A stretch of 64,000 nucleotides of DNA from Piromyces finnis (Eukaryota > Neocallimastigomycota > Neocallimastigomycetes > Neocallimastigales > Neocallimastigaceae): NCBI GenBank assembly GCA_002104945.1, contig MCFH01000002.1:930001-994000 (forward strand), given 5' to 3'. A program made the position numbers and the translations under genes. Every line of letters begins with the position of its first letter. Positions within the stretch are counted from its first letter, which is position 1. Shown here piece after piece: positions 25,312 through 38,103 of this stretch. Below the pieces are notes generated by a model, which was not told the DNA's origin, made no database searches, and saw nothing but the letters and a program-made list of their open reading frames with translations.

Positions 25312-26639
25312 ATGGAATTACCTGATAAATCAAAAATTAAACTAATTGCTACAGGTAAATTTGCAAAGATTTTTAAAGAAATTATTTTTTATTATTGTGT
25401 GTGTGTGTGTGTGTGTTTTTTTTTAATTTATTATACAATAAGAAAGTCTTTATCTTTCTGACAATGACAATAGAATATAAGCATTTCAACAGTTTATTTA
25501 AAAAAAAAAAAAAAAATTAAAATTTCATTTCTTTACATTTCGTATTTCAATTTAAAATTATATTTTAAATTATTTTGAAATAGTATTTTTTTTTTTCTCA
25601 ACTATATAATCCATTCTTATATATTATTCTCTTTTGCATAAAAATGATAAGACCTTGATGGTACTTTACTTGGCTCAAAAGGAAAACTAACTGAAAAAAC
25701 AAAAACAGTTATTAACAAAGTATTATTAAAATATCCTGACCTTCATTTTGTTATAGCAACAGGTAGGACCCAATTAGCCACAGCAAAAATACGTTATGAT
25801 TTAGGTATCAAAGGAAGACCATATACTGAATCTTTAAATGTAAATGGATGCGTTGCTTATGATTCTCAAGGCCATAGGTTATGGAGAAATGTTCTCCCAA
25901 CAGAATATATTATAAAATTTCATAATTTGTTAAAAAACTATCCTGATGCTGTATATCGGTATACCTTTGACAATACAATTTTAACATTTAGTAAAAAATG
26001 GGCAGAAAAAACACGTAAATTAATGCAAGAAAATGTGCTTGTGGAAGATAGAGAAGAGCATATAAGGACTATACTATCAGGCGGAGAATCTGACATTAAT
26101 AGAGTTAGTTTTGTCTATAAGGGATCTAACTGGAAAGGTAAATCATAAATTATGAGAAATAAGCTGTGAATAATAAAAAATAAAAATAATAATAAATAAT
26201 AGCAGGTTTAAGAAAAATATAATATTAAATTATGAATTTTTTTTTTTTTATGATTTATATTACAACTAACGTTGGTATAATTTTTAAATTTTTATTTTAA
26301 TATTTCCATCCTACAACAGAAATTTTAGAGCAACTGGAAACCCTTAGAATAGAGTATAATTTAGAAAGTACCCACCCTGCATCTAATATTATTGATTATA
26401 TGCCAAGTCAAACAAATAAAGGATCAAGTTTAATTCGACTACTTGAGAAATTAAATATTTCAAAAAATGAAGTAATTGCTTTTGGGGATGGTGGTAATGA
26501 TATAGAACTTTTACAAAATGTTGGATGGCCAATTGCGGTGGAAAATGCATGTGAAGATTTAAAATCATACGCAAAAATAATAACAAAATCCAATAGGGAG
26601 GATGGCGTAGCTTATATACTGGAACAAATTTTTTTATAA
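25312..26639 (+). CDS. Cof-type HAD hydrolase, copy 2
   Basis: Three exons: 25312-25354, 25652-26137 and 26320-26639, giving 282 aa. It is a tandem paralogue of the preceding gene, with the same exon layout and the same intron phases. The motifs are intact: DLDGT (residues 15-19), VIATGRT, the Lys in QTNKGSSL and FGDGGNDIELL. The cap domain is more diverged than the core (for example SFVYKGSNWKG against SYMGFFAGQG), which suggests a different substrate. Intron 1 contains a (TG)n microsatellite near 25396-25416. As in copy 1, intron 1 interrupts the codon of the catalytic Asp. Confidence 0.9.
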
Positions 26640-27490
26640 ATGTAAATAATACTATTGAAAAATAATATAATTTAAAAATATATATAAAACCTGAGTTTTT
26701 TTTTTTTTTTATAAATATAATAATAATAAACCAACTCGTTATAAATAATTTCTCTATCACTTATTTATAGTATGAATAGCATAAATATATAGGTGAAGTC
26801 TTTTTTAAATCAATTTATCATTCTTTATCAATTATATTAATAAATTGTTTTGATGTTACACAATAATGACAGCAGTTTTTTTTTAAAATTTAAAAATATA
26901 AAATATAGAATAGATAAATATTATATATATAAAAATAAAAAAAAGTAATGTTGAAAAGGGATAGAGGAATTGGCTATTAATTTTTTGTTTTTTTTTCTTT
27001 ATTTTTGTTTTTAGTTCCTCACAGTCATTTATTAATAAATAATATATTACTATTATAAAAACAATAATGATTATATATATTTATTTATTTACATTAAAAG
27101 TATAGAGAATAATGAATAAAAATGTAAATATTTTTTATAGAAATACTATAGACATATATTATAAAACTCTATGTTTTCATATGTTTGTATATATATATAT
27201 TTATGTTTTTATTTATTATACCGCAGTAATAAAAAATGTATAGAAATAATAAAAAAAAAAAATCAATTATTATTATTATGGTATGGTAGAAGAAAAAACT
27301 ATTGGATCTATTTTGATTCTTTTTAATTAAAATCAATTATTATTTAATAGAGATGAATATAATTTTATAGCCATTAATATTCATATAATTTTAATTATTT
27401 TCCCTTTAATTAATTAAATATCTATTAAATTAATATTTTTATATAAAAGATTAAATTATAAATCACTAATACTTTTCTTAACTAGTTCAT

Positions 27491-27612
27491 AATAAATAAA
27501 TCAATCAATAAATAAGTAAATAAATAAGTAAATAAATAAATAAACAGGTAAATAAATAAATATACAAGTAAATAAATAAATAAGTAAATAAATAAATAAA
27601 TAAATAAATAAA
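27491..27612. repeat. Imperfect (AAAT)n tetranucleotide repeat
   Basis: About 120 bases of TAAATAAA units with AAGT, AATC and ACAG variants, read directly. An interrupted and therefore older microsatellite than those at 8925 and 10517. Confidence 0.85.
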
Positions 27613-29984
27613 AAAGAATCACTTGTTTTTTTTTTTTAAATATTATATGATTAAAGTTTATTGTTATATATATTTTTAAAGGTATAAAAAGATTAACTTT
27701 TTATAATAGATCATAAGTAATTAATTAATAAAATAATTGTTAAATTAATTTCTACTATATAAACTCAATCAATATACAGTATTAATAGCAAAGGCGTATG
27801 CATAAATAAATAAATAATAAAAAAAAAGAAACATTATGAATGATAAAAAGTTAAATTGTAATCAGTAAATGGGAAAAGCTAAATAAATATAAAAAATGAA
27901 ATTGAAACTAAAAATCAAAAAGTTAACAATGATAAAATATAAAAAAAAGCTTATTACTATAAAATTATATCATTAATTAAAATAAATAAATTGGTGTTTT
28001 TTTAATTTCCTTGTCATTCTATCACAGTGCTTTATTTATTATATATTATATATGTGGTAAAGTAATCATAATATATATATGAAAGTAAATATTAAATCCT
28101 ATTCATTATTATTAATAATGACCATACTTTTTTAATTTAAATATCAATATTCATATATGTATATATATATTTATAATATTTATAATATTTATAAGTAGGT
28201 TTGTTTTTGGATTAATTAAAAAAGTTTTATATATATTACAATTAAATCATTTTATTTATATTCAATATTTTAATTTCATTAAAAAGAGACTTTTTTTATA
28301 TTAATTAAATTTAGAGTATTTTTTTTTTTTAAATATCTTTTAATAATAATAAAAAAAAAAAGTAATTAATCTACAATGATTAGAATGGTTAAATTTTATT
28401 TAATTATTATTATTATTATTATTATTCTTTAATTTTAATACAGATTTAATTAATTGTTTTGTATATATAAAGTATAATAATAGCCAATTAATTAATATAT
28501 AAAGCTTAAATAACATTGTTGAAAAAAGTAATTATCAAAAAAAGTGACAATAGAGATCAAGTATCATTCACACGAAGAAATGAATAACTAAAAATCATGA
28601 GAATTTATAGATTAATAATATTATTACTAATTTCTTATCTTTTAACTATTATTTTTATTTTTTCACTATAAATACTGCTTTTTTTTTTTTTCTTATTTTG
28701 AAAAGGATGCTTTTTATCGTTTTTCCCTTTTTTCCCTCTTCTCTTTCTTGATCCTAAAATCATTGTGGTTTAAAAATTTAAAAAAATTAGTGCTGATGAA
28801 CTTTAATTATTATTCTTTTTTTTTTACTTGGTAAATCAAATAAAAAAAGATGATTAATTAATATATTTTAATAATTCTATTACAATATATTATTAATTAA
28901 TTGTAATATATTAAAATATTGAAGGTTAATCATTGTATAGGTTTGTATATATTGTATATAGAATATATTCAATAACTTTATAAAATCAAATTAACTTTTA
29001 GTTTTAGGTAAATTAAATCATTAATGAATATTTCAATATATTTTCATTATATTTATAATATATTTATAATATATATTTTTTAATTATAAAGTCAATTAAT
29101 TTAAAATTAAAGTTTAAAGAAATAAAACGTCAAATTAAAAATAAAATAAAATAAAATAAAAATTAATATAAAATAAAATATAAATAAATGGTATTAAAAA
29201 AATCATCCCTCTATTTATTATGAATAGTATTTAGTAGGAATAGTAGGAATTCTAATTAATAAAAGAATAATAAAAATAAAATAAAAATATTTTATATATA
29301 AATAGAAAAAAAGTTTTTTTTTTTTTTTGTTTTTATAAAAGTAAATTCTTTTTTTTTTTTTTTAATTTTATATTTATTAATATTTTGTATATAGACCTTT
29401 TACTTTTTTTTTTTTTTAAAAGATATACTTTTCTCACTTTTAGTTAAACTATTATACTTTATTAAATTAAAATACAACATTTTTAAAATATAAACATTTC
29501 AACATAAATAGATAATTGTATATAAAATAAAATAAATTATATGCTATTAATAAATCGTTTAAACAAATATATTTGAAATTTTCAACAGTTACATTAATAC
29601 TTTATATATTCTATGTATTAATGTTTATCACAACGTTTATAAAATTGAAAAAAAATTGAACAAGTGCATCTTCATTATTTTGTGTTACTATATAATAAAA
29701 ATATAATAAAATAGAAAGTAATATAATTATAAAACGATATATACTTTTCTTATTTTGCTTTGTTTGTAAATATTATTATAAATTTTGTTGCTTAATACTA
29801 TTTGTTTATTGACAAATATTAAATAGTTTTCTTGTAGTATTTTATTATCTTTTTTTTTTTTTTTAATTCTATTTAAAAAATCTTTATATATTTCAATTAC
29901 TCATTATATAAAAGAAAAATTATAAAAGTAAGTTTTTTCTTAACAAAATTATATCTTATTTTTATACATATTAAAACTTATTAA

Positions 29985-29995
29985 CCCCCCCCCCC
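29985..29995 (+). promoter_or_regulatory. C11 tract upstream of GATA gene
   Basis: Eleven consecutive C residues followed by TCTGT in DNA that is otherwise almost only A/T, 72 bases before the GATA factor ATG. It is probably in the 5' leader or core promoter. Function unknown; a protein-binding site or transcript structure are guesses. Confidence 0.4.
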
Positions 29996-30067
29996 TCTGT
30001 TTTATATTATATTATGTATATATAAAAAGAGTTATATCATTATCTTTTTATTTTTTTTAAAAAAAAA

Positions 30068-32531
30068 ATGGCTGGAAAAGGAAAATCAAAGAATCGGGCA
30101 CCAATGGTTTGTACTGTTTGCAAAACCACTACATCCCCATTATGGAGAAGAGGAGATAAGGGTGAAGTTTTATGTAATGCTGTAAGTTAATTTCATTTAT
30201 TTAGATATTGTGTTAATGTATTTTTTGAATTAATAATATATTTATTCATTATTTTTTATATATTTTTTTTATGATCTTATAAAAATATTTATATATTATC
30301 CATTTTATTAGTGTGGTCTATATCATAAGCATCACAAAAAACCAAGACCAATTGCTTTGGCTAATTCAAATAACTCAAGACCTATTCGTAGAGCTTCATT
30401 AAGTTCAGCTTCTAGATCTAGTCCTCCAAATTTTAATAGTATAAATAATATTTTGAATGCTTCATCAAATCAACAAAGATTACATTCAATATTTCCAAAC
30501 ATTCCAGGATTTAATCCATTTTTATATGCACCTGCTAATTTTTTGAAAAATCCTCCCATAATGACTCCTCCTTCTTCAAATTCATCATCTACTTCAACTA
30601 CTCCTTCTTCATTTCTCTCATCTTCTCTCCCAACTAATTCTACTGATTTTATGAAATCTTTTAAGAATAATACTGCTAAACCAATTTCATTTTCTAATTC
30701 AAGAAGAAAATCAACTTCTTCAATTCCTTCTACGCCTCTATCTTCTTCATACAATGCCTTATTAAATAGTACATCTTTAATGGACTATAAAAATAACAAT
30801 AATAATAATAACAGTGATAATAGTAATAATATTAATAATAATAATAATAATAATAATAGTAATAATAACAACAACAATAATAATACTATGAACAATAATT
30901 TCAATAATAATAATTTTAATAAGGATAATACTACTATTACTTCTAATAATAATTATAATAACAACGACGACAACAATAATAATAGCTATAACAATAATGA
31001 TAATTTCAATAATTTAAACTTTAATAACTTCAACAATAATAACATTTATAATAATAATAATAATAGCGTCAATTTCAATACTAATAATTTTGGAAACAAT
31101 AATAACTTCCAAAATAATAACAATTTTAACAATAATAATTTTATGAATAATAGTAATAACAATAATTTCAGTAACAACAACATCAGTAATAACACTAATA
31201 ACAACAATAATTTCAGTAACAACAACATCAGTAATAACACTAATAACAACAATAACAACAATAACAACAACAACAACGATAATAATAACAATAATAATTT
31301 TAATAATAATAGTGGAAACAATTCCCCAAATTTCAATAATTCATATAATAACAATATTAATGACATTAATAATTCCTTTAATTGCTATACTAACTGTGAA
31401 CATAATTCACCGAACAATTCAATTAATAATAATATACATGAAAATAGTAAATTCGAAAATAGTAACAGCAATTCTCTTAAAAGTAATATCTTTAATATGA
31501 ACAATAATAATTCTCACAACATCAACATGATAAATCATTCAAATTATAACAATAGCAACAATCGTTTTAATAATAACTTTAATAACATAAATAATAATAA
31601 CAATATGGATATGAATATGAATATGAATAACAGTGATGACAACAACAATAATAATAACAATAGAAATAATGATCATGATATGGATCAACAAATGGATATT
31701 ATTGAAAATAATATCAATAATGGTAGTGGTAATGCAGTTGAAAATAAAAATAACAAAGAATTCTTAATCCCTCCATCAACAAACAACGTAAATTCTAATT
31801 CAATGTCAAAATCTCTTCCAAATTATTGGAATCATAACTCACTTTCTTTTAAAAGTGATGAAACATCAAACAAAACTATCAAAAAAAATCAACAACAAAA
31901 TATACAAGATTTGAATGATAACGCTATTTCAAATGAGGATTCACTTATGACTAATGTTAATAATAATACTAATAATAATACAAATAATAATAATAATAAT
32001 AATAACAACAACAACAACAACAACAATAATAATAATAATAATTTTGATAATAATATTAACAATAATAATCGTCATTCATTATCTAATCCTCCTCCTCAAT
32101 CTAATATTACAAAATCTATTAAAAATAGTAAACAATCATCAAATTTTGTTCCAATACAACCAAATACATTATCTAACAAAAATAATAATTTATCTTATTC
32201 ATCTATGATGCCATCAATACCTCATTCGATAGCAAGTAGTTTATCACCTTCATTTGTAAATACCTCAGCAATTATTGAAAATGGAAAGAAATCAAATATA
32301 AATAATAACGAGGAAGATAATCAAAATTCTTTTTCCACTGAAATTTCTAATGTTACATCCTCTTTTGCCGCTTCTTCAATTACTCCAAAAAATGAATTTA
32401 ATAATAGTCATCCTATTTCCATAAAGAAAGAATATAATAATCGTTCTTTCCAACAAAAGCTTTATGATATTAATGATATTGAAGTGGCACAACTCTTGAT
32501 TAAATTAAGAAATTATGATCAAGTATGTTAA
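30068..32531 (+). CDS. GATA-type zinc-finger transcription factor with poly-Asn tail
   Basis: Two exons, 30068-30181 and 30312-32531, giving 777 aa. A single class IV GATA finger lies at the N-terminus: CTVC (residues 15-18), a 17-residue loop with TSPLWRRGDKGEVL, then CNAC at 36-39 followed by GLYHKHHKKPRP. This is the fungal C-X2-C-X17-C-X2-C form that binds GATA sites. The intron falls between the Ala and the last Cys of CNAC, so only spliced mRNA encodes a complete finger. Residues 40-130 are Ser/Pro-rich. About 150-600 is dominated by Asn runs, and the tail is Ser/Asn-rich with a short conserved-looking end (DINDIEVAQLLIKLRNYDQV) that could be an interaction helix. The finger type fits nitrogen, iron or light regulators of fungi; the target pathway is not evident. 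Confidence 0.92.
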
Positions 32532-34027
32532 TTGGATACATCAGAAAACTTTATTTTTTATTTTTGGTATAAAGATACATAGATTACATACTTTTTAAAT
32601 AATTTATATCTATATCTGCAAGATATAAATTTTTTATATTATATATATAGTTTATAACATTACTTTAAAAAAATATAGATTAATTTATAATTCTAAAAAA
32701 AAAAAAAATTAATTTTTTTAACTTTTGTATTATATTTTATTATTGTTATTACAATTATTATTTTTAATATACTATTAATGTCAATATAACAATTTTTTTT
32801 TTTTTTTATTATAAAAAGAAAAAAAAAATAATTATTATTCTATTTAATATTTATTTTTTTTTTAAAAGTTATAATAAATATTATTATCATATCATATATA
32901 TTAACTCAATTTTGTTTTAAAACATTTTTTTTTGTACATTTTTTTGTTAATAATATAATTGAAATGCGAAATAGCCTGATAAAAAAAAAAAAAAAAAAAA
33001 GAAAGAAAATTTTTTATATCTATTGTAAAAAAATATTTTTAATATATTTTGCTTTATCATCATATTATAGTATAATAATAAATAATAAAACAATAAAAAT
33101 GTTATTTCCTAAAACACTTTTGTTTCATATTTAATAAATTGAATTCTTTAAATAATAATTATTTATCTGAAAATTTATTTTGCATTATGTTTCCGTTATA
33201 TGTAAACTATGAAAAAATATAATATATAATAGGAATAAAGAAAAAGGTGTCCAATAATTTTAAAATGGATTTTATAGTTTTATTGATATACCATTTATAT
33301 TAAATAGTAGGATGGTTATTTTACAAGAAAGAAAGAAAAGAAAATAAAAGAAAAGAAAAGAAAAAAAAAAAAAATTTTTTTTTTTATACTTAAATTATGG
33401 TAATATTATCAAAATTGGTTTGTTTTAAAAGTAATTACTATTATTTTAATGATATTTCAATGAATAATATATTTATTTTTATAAAAAAAGATAAATTTTA
33501 ATAATAAAAAATATAAATATAATAATACTAAAAAACTTTTTTAAACTTAAAAAAAAAAAATGTTTTTGTTGATTTATTAAATAATACGGATAACAATAAT
33601 AATTAAAAAAAAAAAAAGAAAAGAAAATAATGAAAATAAAAGATATATATAAAAATTAAAAAAAAAAGAAAATAAAACTAATGAATTTTAATAGATATTA
33701 TTTTAATTTATCAGTCATAATAAAATTCCTTACTTATATAGTATTTTTATTGATAATCTCACCATTACTTTTACTGTTATTATTATTAATTTAATTTTAT
33801 TGCCATTATTGATTTATAACAATAACTATCATTAGCATCGTAATTATAATAACATTAATAATAAAAATGATAATAATAATTATAATTATTTCTATATTTT
33901 TAAGGCTAAAAAAGTATGATGATGATGATGATGATGATTACCTTTGACTATTTATTATTAATGTAATAATAAATTAATTTTTTTTTTTTTTATAAAAATA
34001 GATATATAATTATTTAATATTTCATTT
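32532..34027. other. AT-rich spacer between convergent genes
   Basis: No gene seen. Contains A and T runs and a short (GAT)n run near 33915-33938. Both flanking genes end here, so it should hold two polyadenylation regions. Confidence 0.6.
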
Positions 34028-36236
34028 TTATTTTTTGCTTTTCTTTTCCATTTTTTCCAATTGTTCAGCAGCAATAATATCCTTAAATGGTAACCATCCA
34101 ATATCTATCCACCAGTCATATAATTTAGCAGTCTTTTTTTTTTTTTAGTTTTTAGTTTTAATTTTTATATTTTTAATTATAATTAATAATAGTATTTTTT
34201 TTATTTTATTTTTTTTAAAAAAAAAGTTAATACCATTTATTTTATTTTTTTTTTTAATTAAAAATCAATCAATAAAAAATAATGTATATAAAATTAGTTG
34301 AATAAAAACTTAAAAAAGAGAATTGTTACTCTAGATTTACCTTATTAACATCAATTCCACGGCACCATTTTTTTGCATCCTTTTTTAAATAGTATCCATT
34401 TTTTTTATATCCTTTTATTAAAATATCTCTTACTCTTAGATATTGAGAAGGTAATATTCTTAATAATGAACAAGTTTGAATTTCTTCCTTGTTTAATAAA
34501 TCATATAATGGGGCATCTTGTGGTATTTCTAATGGAACTCCCTCTACAAAAAAACGGGTGTAATGTTTAAAAAAAAAATTTTTTTTATAAAAAGAATAAA
34601 AATAACTCGATTAGCATATATTAAATAATTAAAATAATTGTAATTTCATAATAATAATAATAATAATAATAATATATATATATATATATTATATTTAAAA
34701 ATAATATTATAAAGAAGATTAATTTTACTTTTCCAAATAATAGGTGGTGGAGGATTAATATATTTCAATTTTTTATATGTTTCTGAATCATCAGGGAAAT
34801 CAGATTTTGATCCAATAGTACCATCGGTTTGACGTATTTTAGAGGATTTCTTTGGGTTTTGAGAATGTGAATCATGGTTGTATGAATTACGAATAACACG
34901 TGAGAGTGGATATGTTTTCGGTGTTGGACTATTTAATCTTGGTTTTGAATAGGCATAATTTGAACAAAGAGAAGATTGACTATTTGAATGAGGAAGACTA
35001 TAATGTTTATGACGTCTAGATGTCACTAATTTTAATGGTGCTTCCAGGGATATATGTTCTGCATCTTTTGGTGTATTTACTAATATAGATGGTTTAGTTT
35101 TCATTATGGGGTATATTTCAATTTTTACGATACCTTTTATACATTTTTCGGCTTCGCTAATATATTGTGAAGTATCAATAGAACGTACAGGATTTGATGA
35201 TTTTCTTTTTTTATGAATCTTTTTTTCAGGTTTCCATTTTCTATATATAGTATTTCTGGTGGCAGATGATGAATATTGATTACTATTGATAGTAGTTAGC
35301 TTGTTATCATTTTTACTTTCATTAATTTGTTCCTTTTCAGAAGGTTCAATTATCATTTCTTGATTATTATCATTGTCTTTATTATTTATCATATCTATTT
35401 CCATTTTATTGTTGTTATTTATGTCAGTAGGATTATCAAGTTTTTCATTACCAGTTATATTGTTTTTATTACTGTCTATTACATCTATTGAAGTAGTTGT
35501 AGTTGCACTACTTTGATTTTTACAGTTTGTGGTATCAATCAATGTATCTATAGGTGTATTGTCTTGATTCTTATTTATATTTATTTGAGAATTATTATTA
35601 TTATTATTTTCTGGTATTTTGTTATTTTCCTGTTTATTCATTGTGTTATTAGTATTTGAGTTATTTGAAAAATTATTTATTATATCTGAAGAACTTTTTG
35701 TATTGGTTATATTTTCTTTATCAAAATTGCCATATGATTTAGATTCTATGTTAGAAAATAGATTTTTTGCATGTGAAAGTAAAAGCGGTGGGTGATTTGA
35801 AATTGATTTTTCATTTTGGTTTAATGGAGGTGATACATTAGGTGTATTATAAATAGCTTTCTTATCAGAAGAATTAATATCCTCTTGTACTTTTTATAAT
35901 ATATATAAGAAGAAATGCATTTTTTTTTTATTTTTTTTTTTAAAAAAAAATAAAATAAATAATAAAAAATTAATAATTTAAAATATTAAAATGGTTTTTC
36001 TATATCATTTCATTATTATTTCAACAATAAATTCTAATAAATTTACTTTTCTTTGGTTCAAAAGATTTCATTAAATTCGAAGTTAGAGATTTATTAATAT
36101 CAGTTAGAACATTATTTTCAATATATTGTTTAGGAGTTATATTTGGAGTATTTAAAAAATTGGTCTTTTTATCATTATTTGGTAATATTTCTTTTTTAGT
36201 ATGTGTGGGTGAAGAAGAAGGTGTTGTGGAATTCAT
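34028..36236 (-). CDS. SWIRM-domain chromatin protein (Fun19/Laf-like)
   Basis: Four exons (36236-36047, 35889-34729, 34543-34341, 34132-34028) give 552 aa with GT/AG ends and consistent phases. The first 440 residues are disordered and Ser/Asn/Lys-rich. The C-terminus is a SWIRM domain, recognised by LRILPSQYLRVRDILI, WCRGIDVNK and TAKLYDWWIDIGWLPF. These correspond to the Ada2-type SWIRM helices (LRLLPxxYLxxKDxLI, IDVNKxxKxYDF). The final exon encodes its last helix and then a Lys-rich end. In ascomycetes, proteins with one C-terminal SWIRM and no other domain are Fun19-like in budding yeast and the Clr6-associated Laf1/Laf2 in fission yeast, linked to histone deacetylase complexes. That role is inferred here. 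No SANT or ZZ domain is present, so this is not Ada2 itself. Confidence 0.83.
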
Positions 36237-38103
36237 ATTTATTATACTTTATTATTGAATTCTATTTACTACTTCTATAGCAAAAAAAAAAAAATTTTTT
36301 TAACCTATTTTTAAAAATTTTTTTTTACTCTTTCTTTTTTCTTACTTTAAAATTTATATTTTTATTACATTAAAATATAATGGTAAAAAAAAAGAAATAA
36401 ATAAAATATTGAATACAAATAAATTGGTTTATTTAATTTTATTTAATTCATTGTTTAATTGTAAAAATTTAAAAAAAAAAAAAAGAAAAATTATTCATAA
36501 TGAATATATTATTTCTTTAATAAATTTTTAACTTGAAAAAATTTTTTTTATTAACAATGAATTTTTGTTTAAAAAAAAAAAGTGAAATTTTCTCTTTTAT
36601 ATAAAAAATTTAATTTTCAAAATTTAATATTAATTTTTGATTTTGATTTTGATTTTTTTTGAAAAAAAAAAAAAAAATAAAAAAACAAAAACCAAAAATA
36701 TATAAATATATAAAAAAGTTGATGATAATGAAAAAAAAAATAGTTTAATGAAATTAGTTTTTTTTTTTTATTATATGACATATATTTTTATATATTATGA
36801 TGAGCTTTTAGTTATGTGTTAATTTGAATTGAAATACCTTTTTTTCCCCTATATGTTTTGTATTTTTTTTTTTTGTGTTTTTTCTTTTGTAATTTTTTTT
36901 TTTATTTTAATTCTATTAAATAAAGCATTAACATATTTTAAGAATAAAAATAATAAAACAAAAGTTAAAAATAAAAAAAAAGTTTATATACTATATAATT
37001 ATATAATATAATGATTTTTAAATATTTTGGATTTAATCTTGACTAATAATAAGCTTCTATTTAAATTATAATTTCTATCAAATTAACTATTTATATAATA
37101 TTAATATTATTATCAAATAACATAAAAAAAAAAAAAAACTATACTTTCTATAAATAATCTAAAAAAATAGGTTTAATGCATAATTATTATCTAATTGTTA
37201 ATATTATTACTACTAGTTAATAGAGAATTTTGTTATAAATGAAAATCTATGATATAATATATAATAGTACTATTAATTGTGATTTAATAAAATGTGTTAG
37301 TATTGATTATCATGATTTTATATTGATTTTATGCTATATGCAGCTATTTTTTCTTCCTTATTAAAGGATTATGTGTGATAATAACTCTGGTTATGATATT
37401 TTTTATAATTTCTTTATATTTTTAGTTTTTCTTTTTTTTTTTTTTTTTTTTTTAAAAAAAATTAGTATTCTAATATTTTTTCTTTTTTCTTTTTGTAAAA
37501 TATTTCATCCCTTCTATTATTAATAGAAGAAAAAGTATAAAAAAAAGGAATAAAATATATCCCTTTTTAATAATAATAATAATAATAAGAATAAGAATAA
37601 TAATAATAAGAAGAAGAAGAATAAAAAACTATATTGAAAATATAATTGCTTTTTCTATATAAATAAAATAATAATTAAAATGTTTTAAAGGTTGATTTTT
37701 ATTATAGTAAATAATACTTCTTATGACAATATAGCTAATACTCTTATTTAAATATTTAATAAATTATTTTTTTTTGTTACTCAAAAGTATGAATAAAAAA
37801 AAAAAGTGTTCAAATATTATATTATTATCATAATTTACCTTTATAATACAAAGATAAATATCCAAAGTGTTTAAAAAAGAATAGGAAATAATTAAAGATG
37901 AATCTTAAAAACAAATATAATGATGTGGCTTGAATAAAATTATGTTTAAAACAACAATTTAGAAATGTGGCTGAAAATAGAACAATGTTTTAAACAAATA
38001 ATTTTAGATGATCTTGGATCAACATTATATAATTAAAATTTATACTAAAAAAGTAAATAAGATTCAATTTAAATTTTGGAATTGAAAAAAAAAAAAAAAA
38101 AAA
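36237..38103. other. AT-rich region between divergent genes
   Basis: No gene supported. It holds the 5' flanks of the SWIRM and RWD genes. An A20 run (38085-38104) abuts the start codon of the RWD gene. A T-rich open frame at 36829-37011 is low-complexity. Confidence 0.6.

Larger units (their letters stand above)
26640..30067. other. AT-rich intergenic DNA
   Basis: No gene is supported across 3.4 kb. An imperfect AAAT/AAGT tetranucleotide repeat occupies about 27491-27612. A C11 tract at 29985-29995, very unusual here, lies 72 bases upstream of the GATA factor start codon. Confidence 0.65.

Noticed and set aside
31046..31366. 106-codon minus-strand Leu-rich frame
   Set aside because: Antisense of the poly-Asn region of the GATA gene: AAT/AAC triplets read as Leu-type codons on the other strand.
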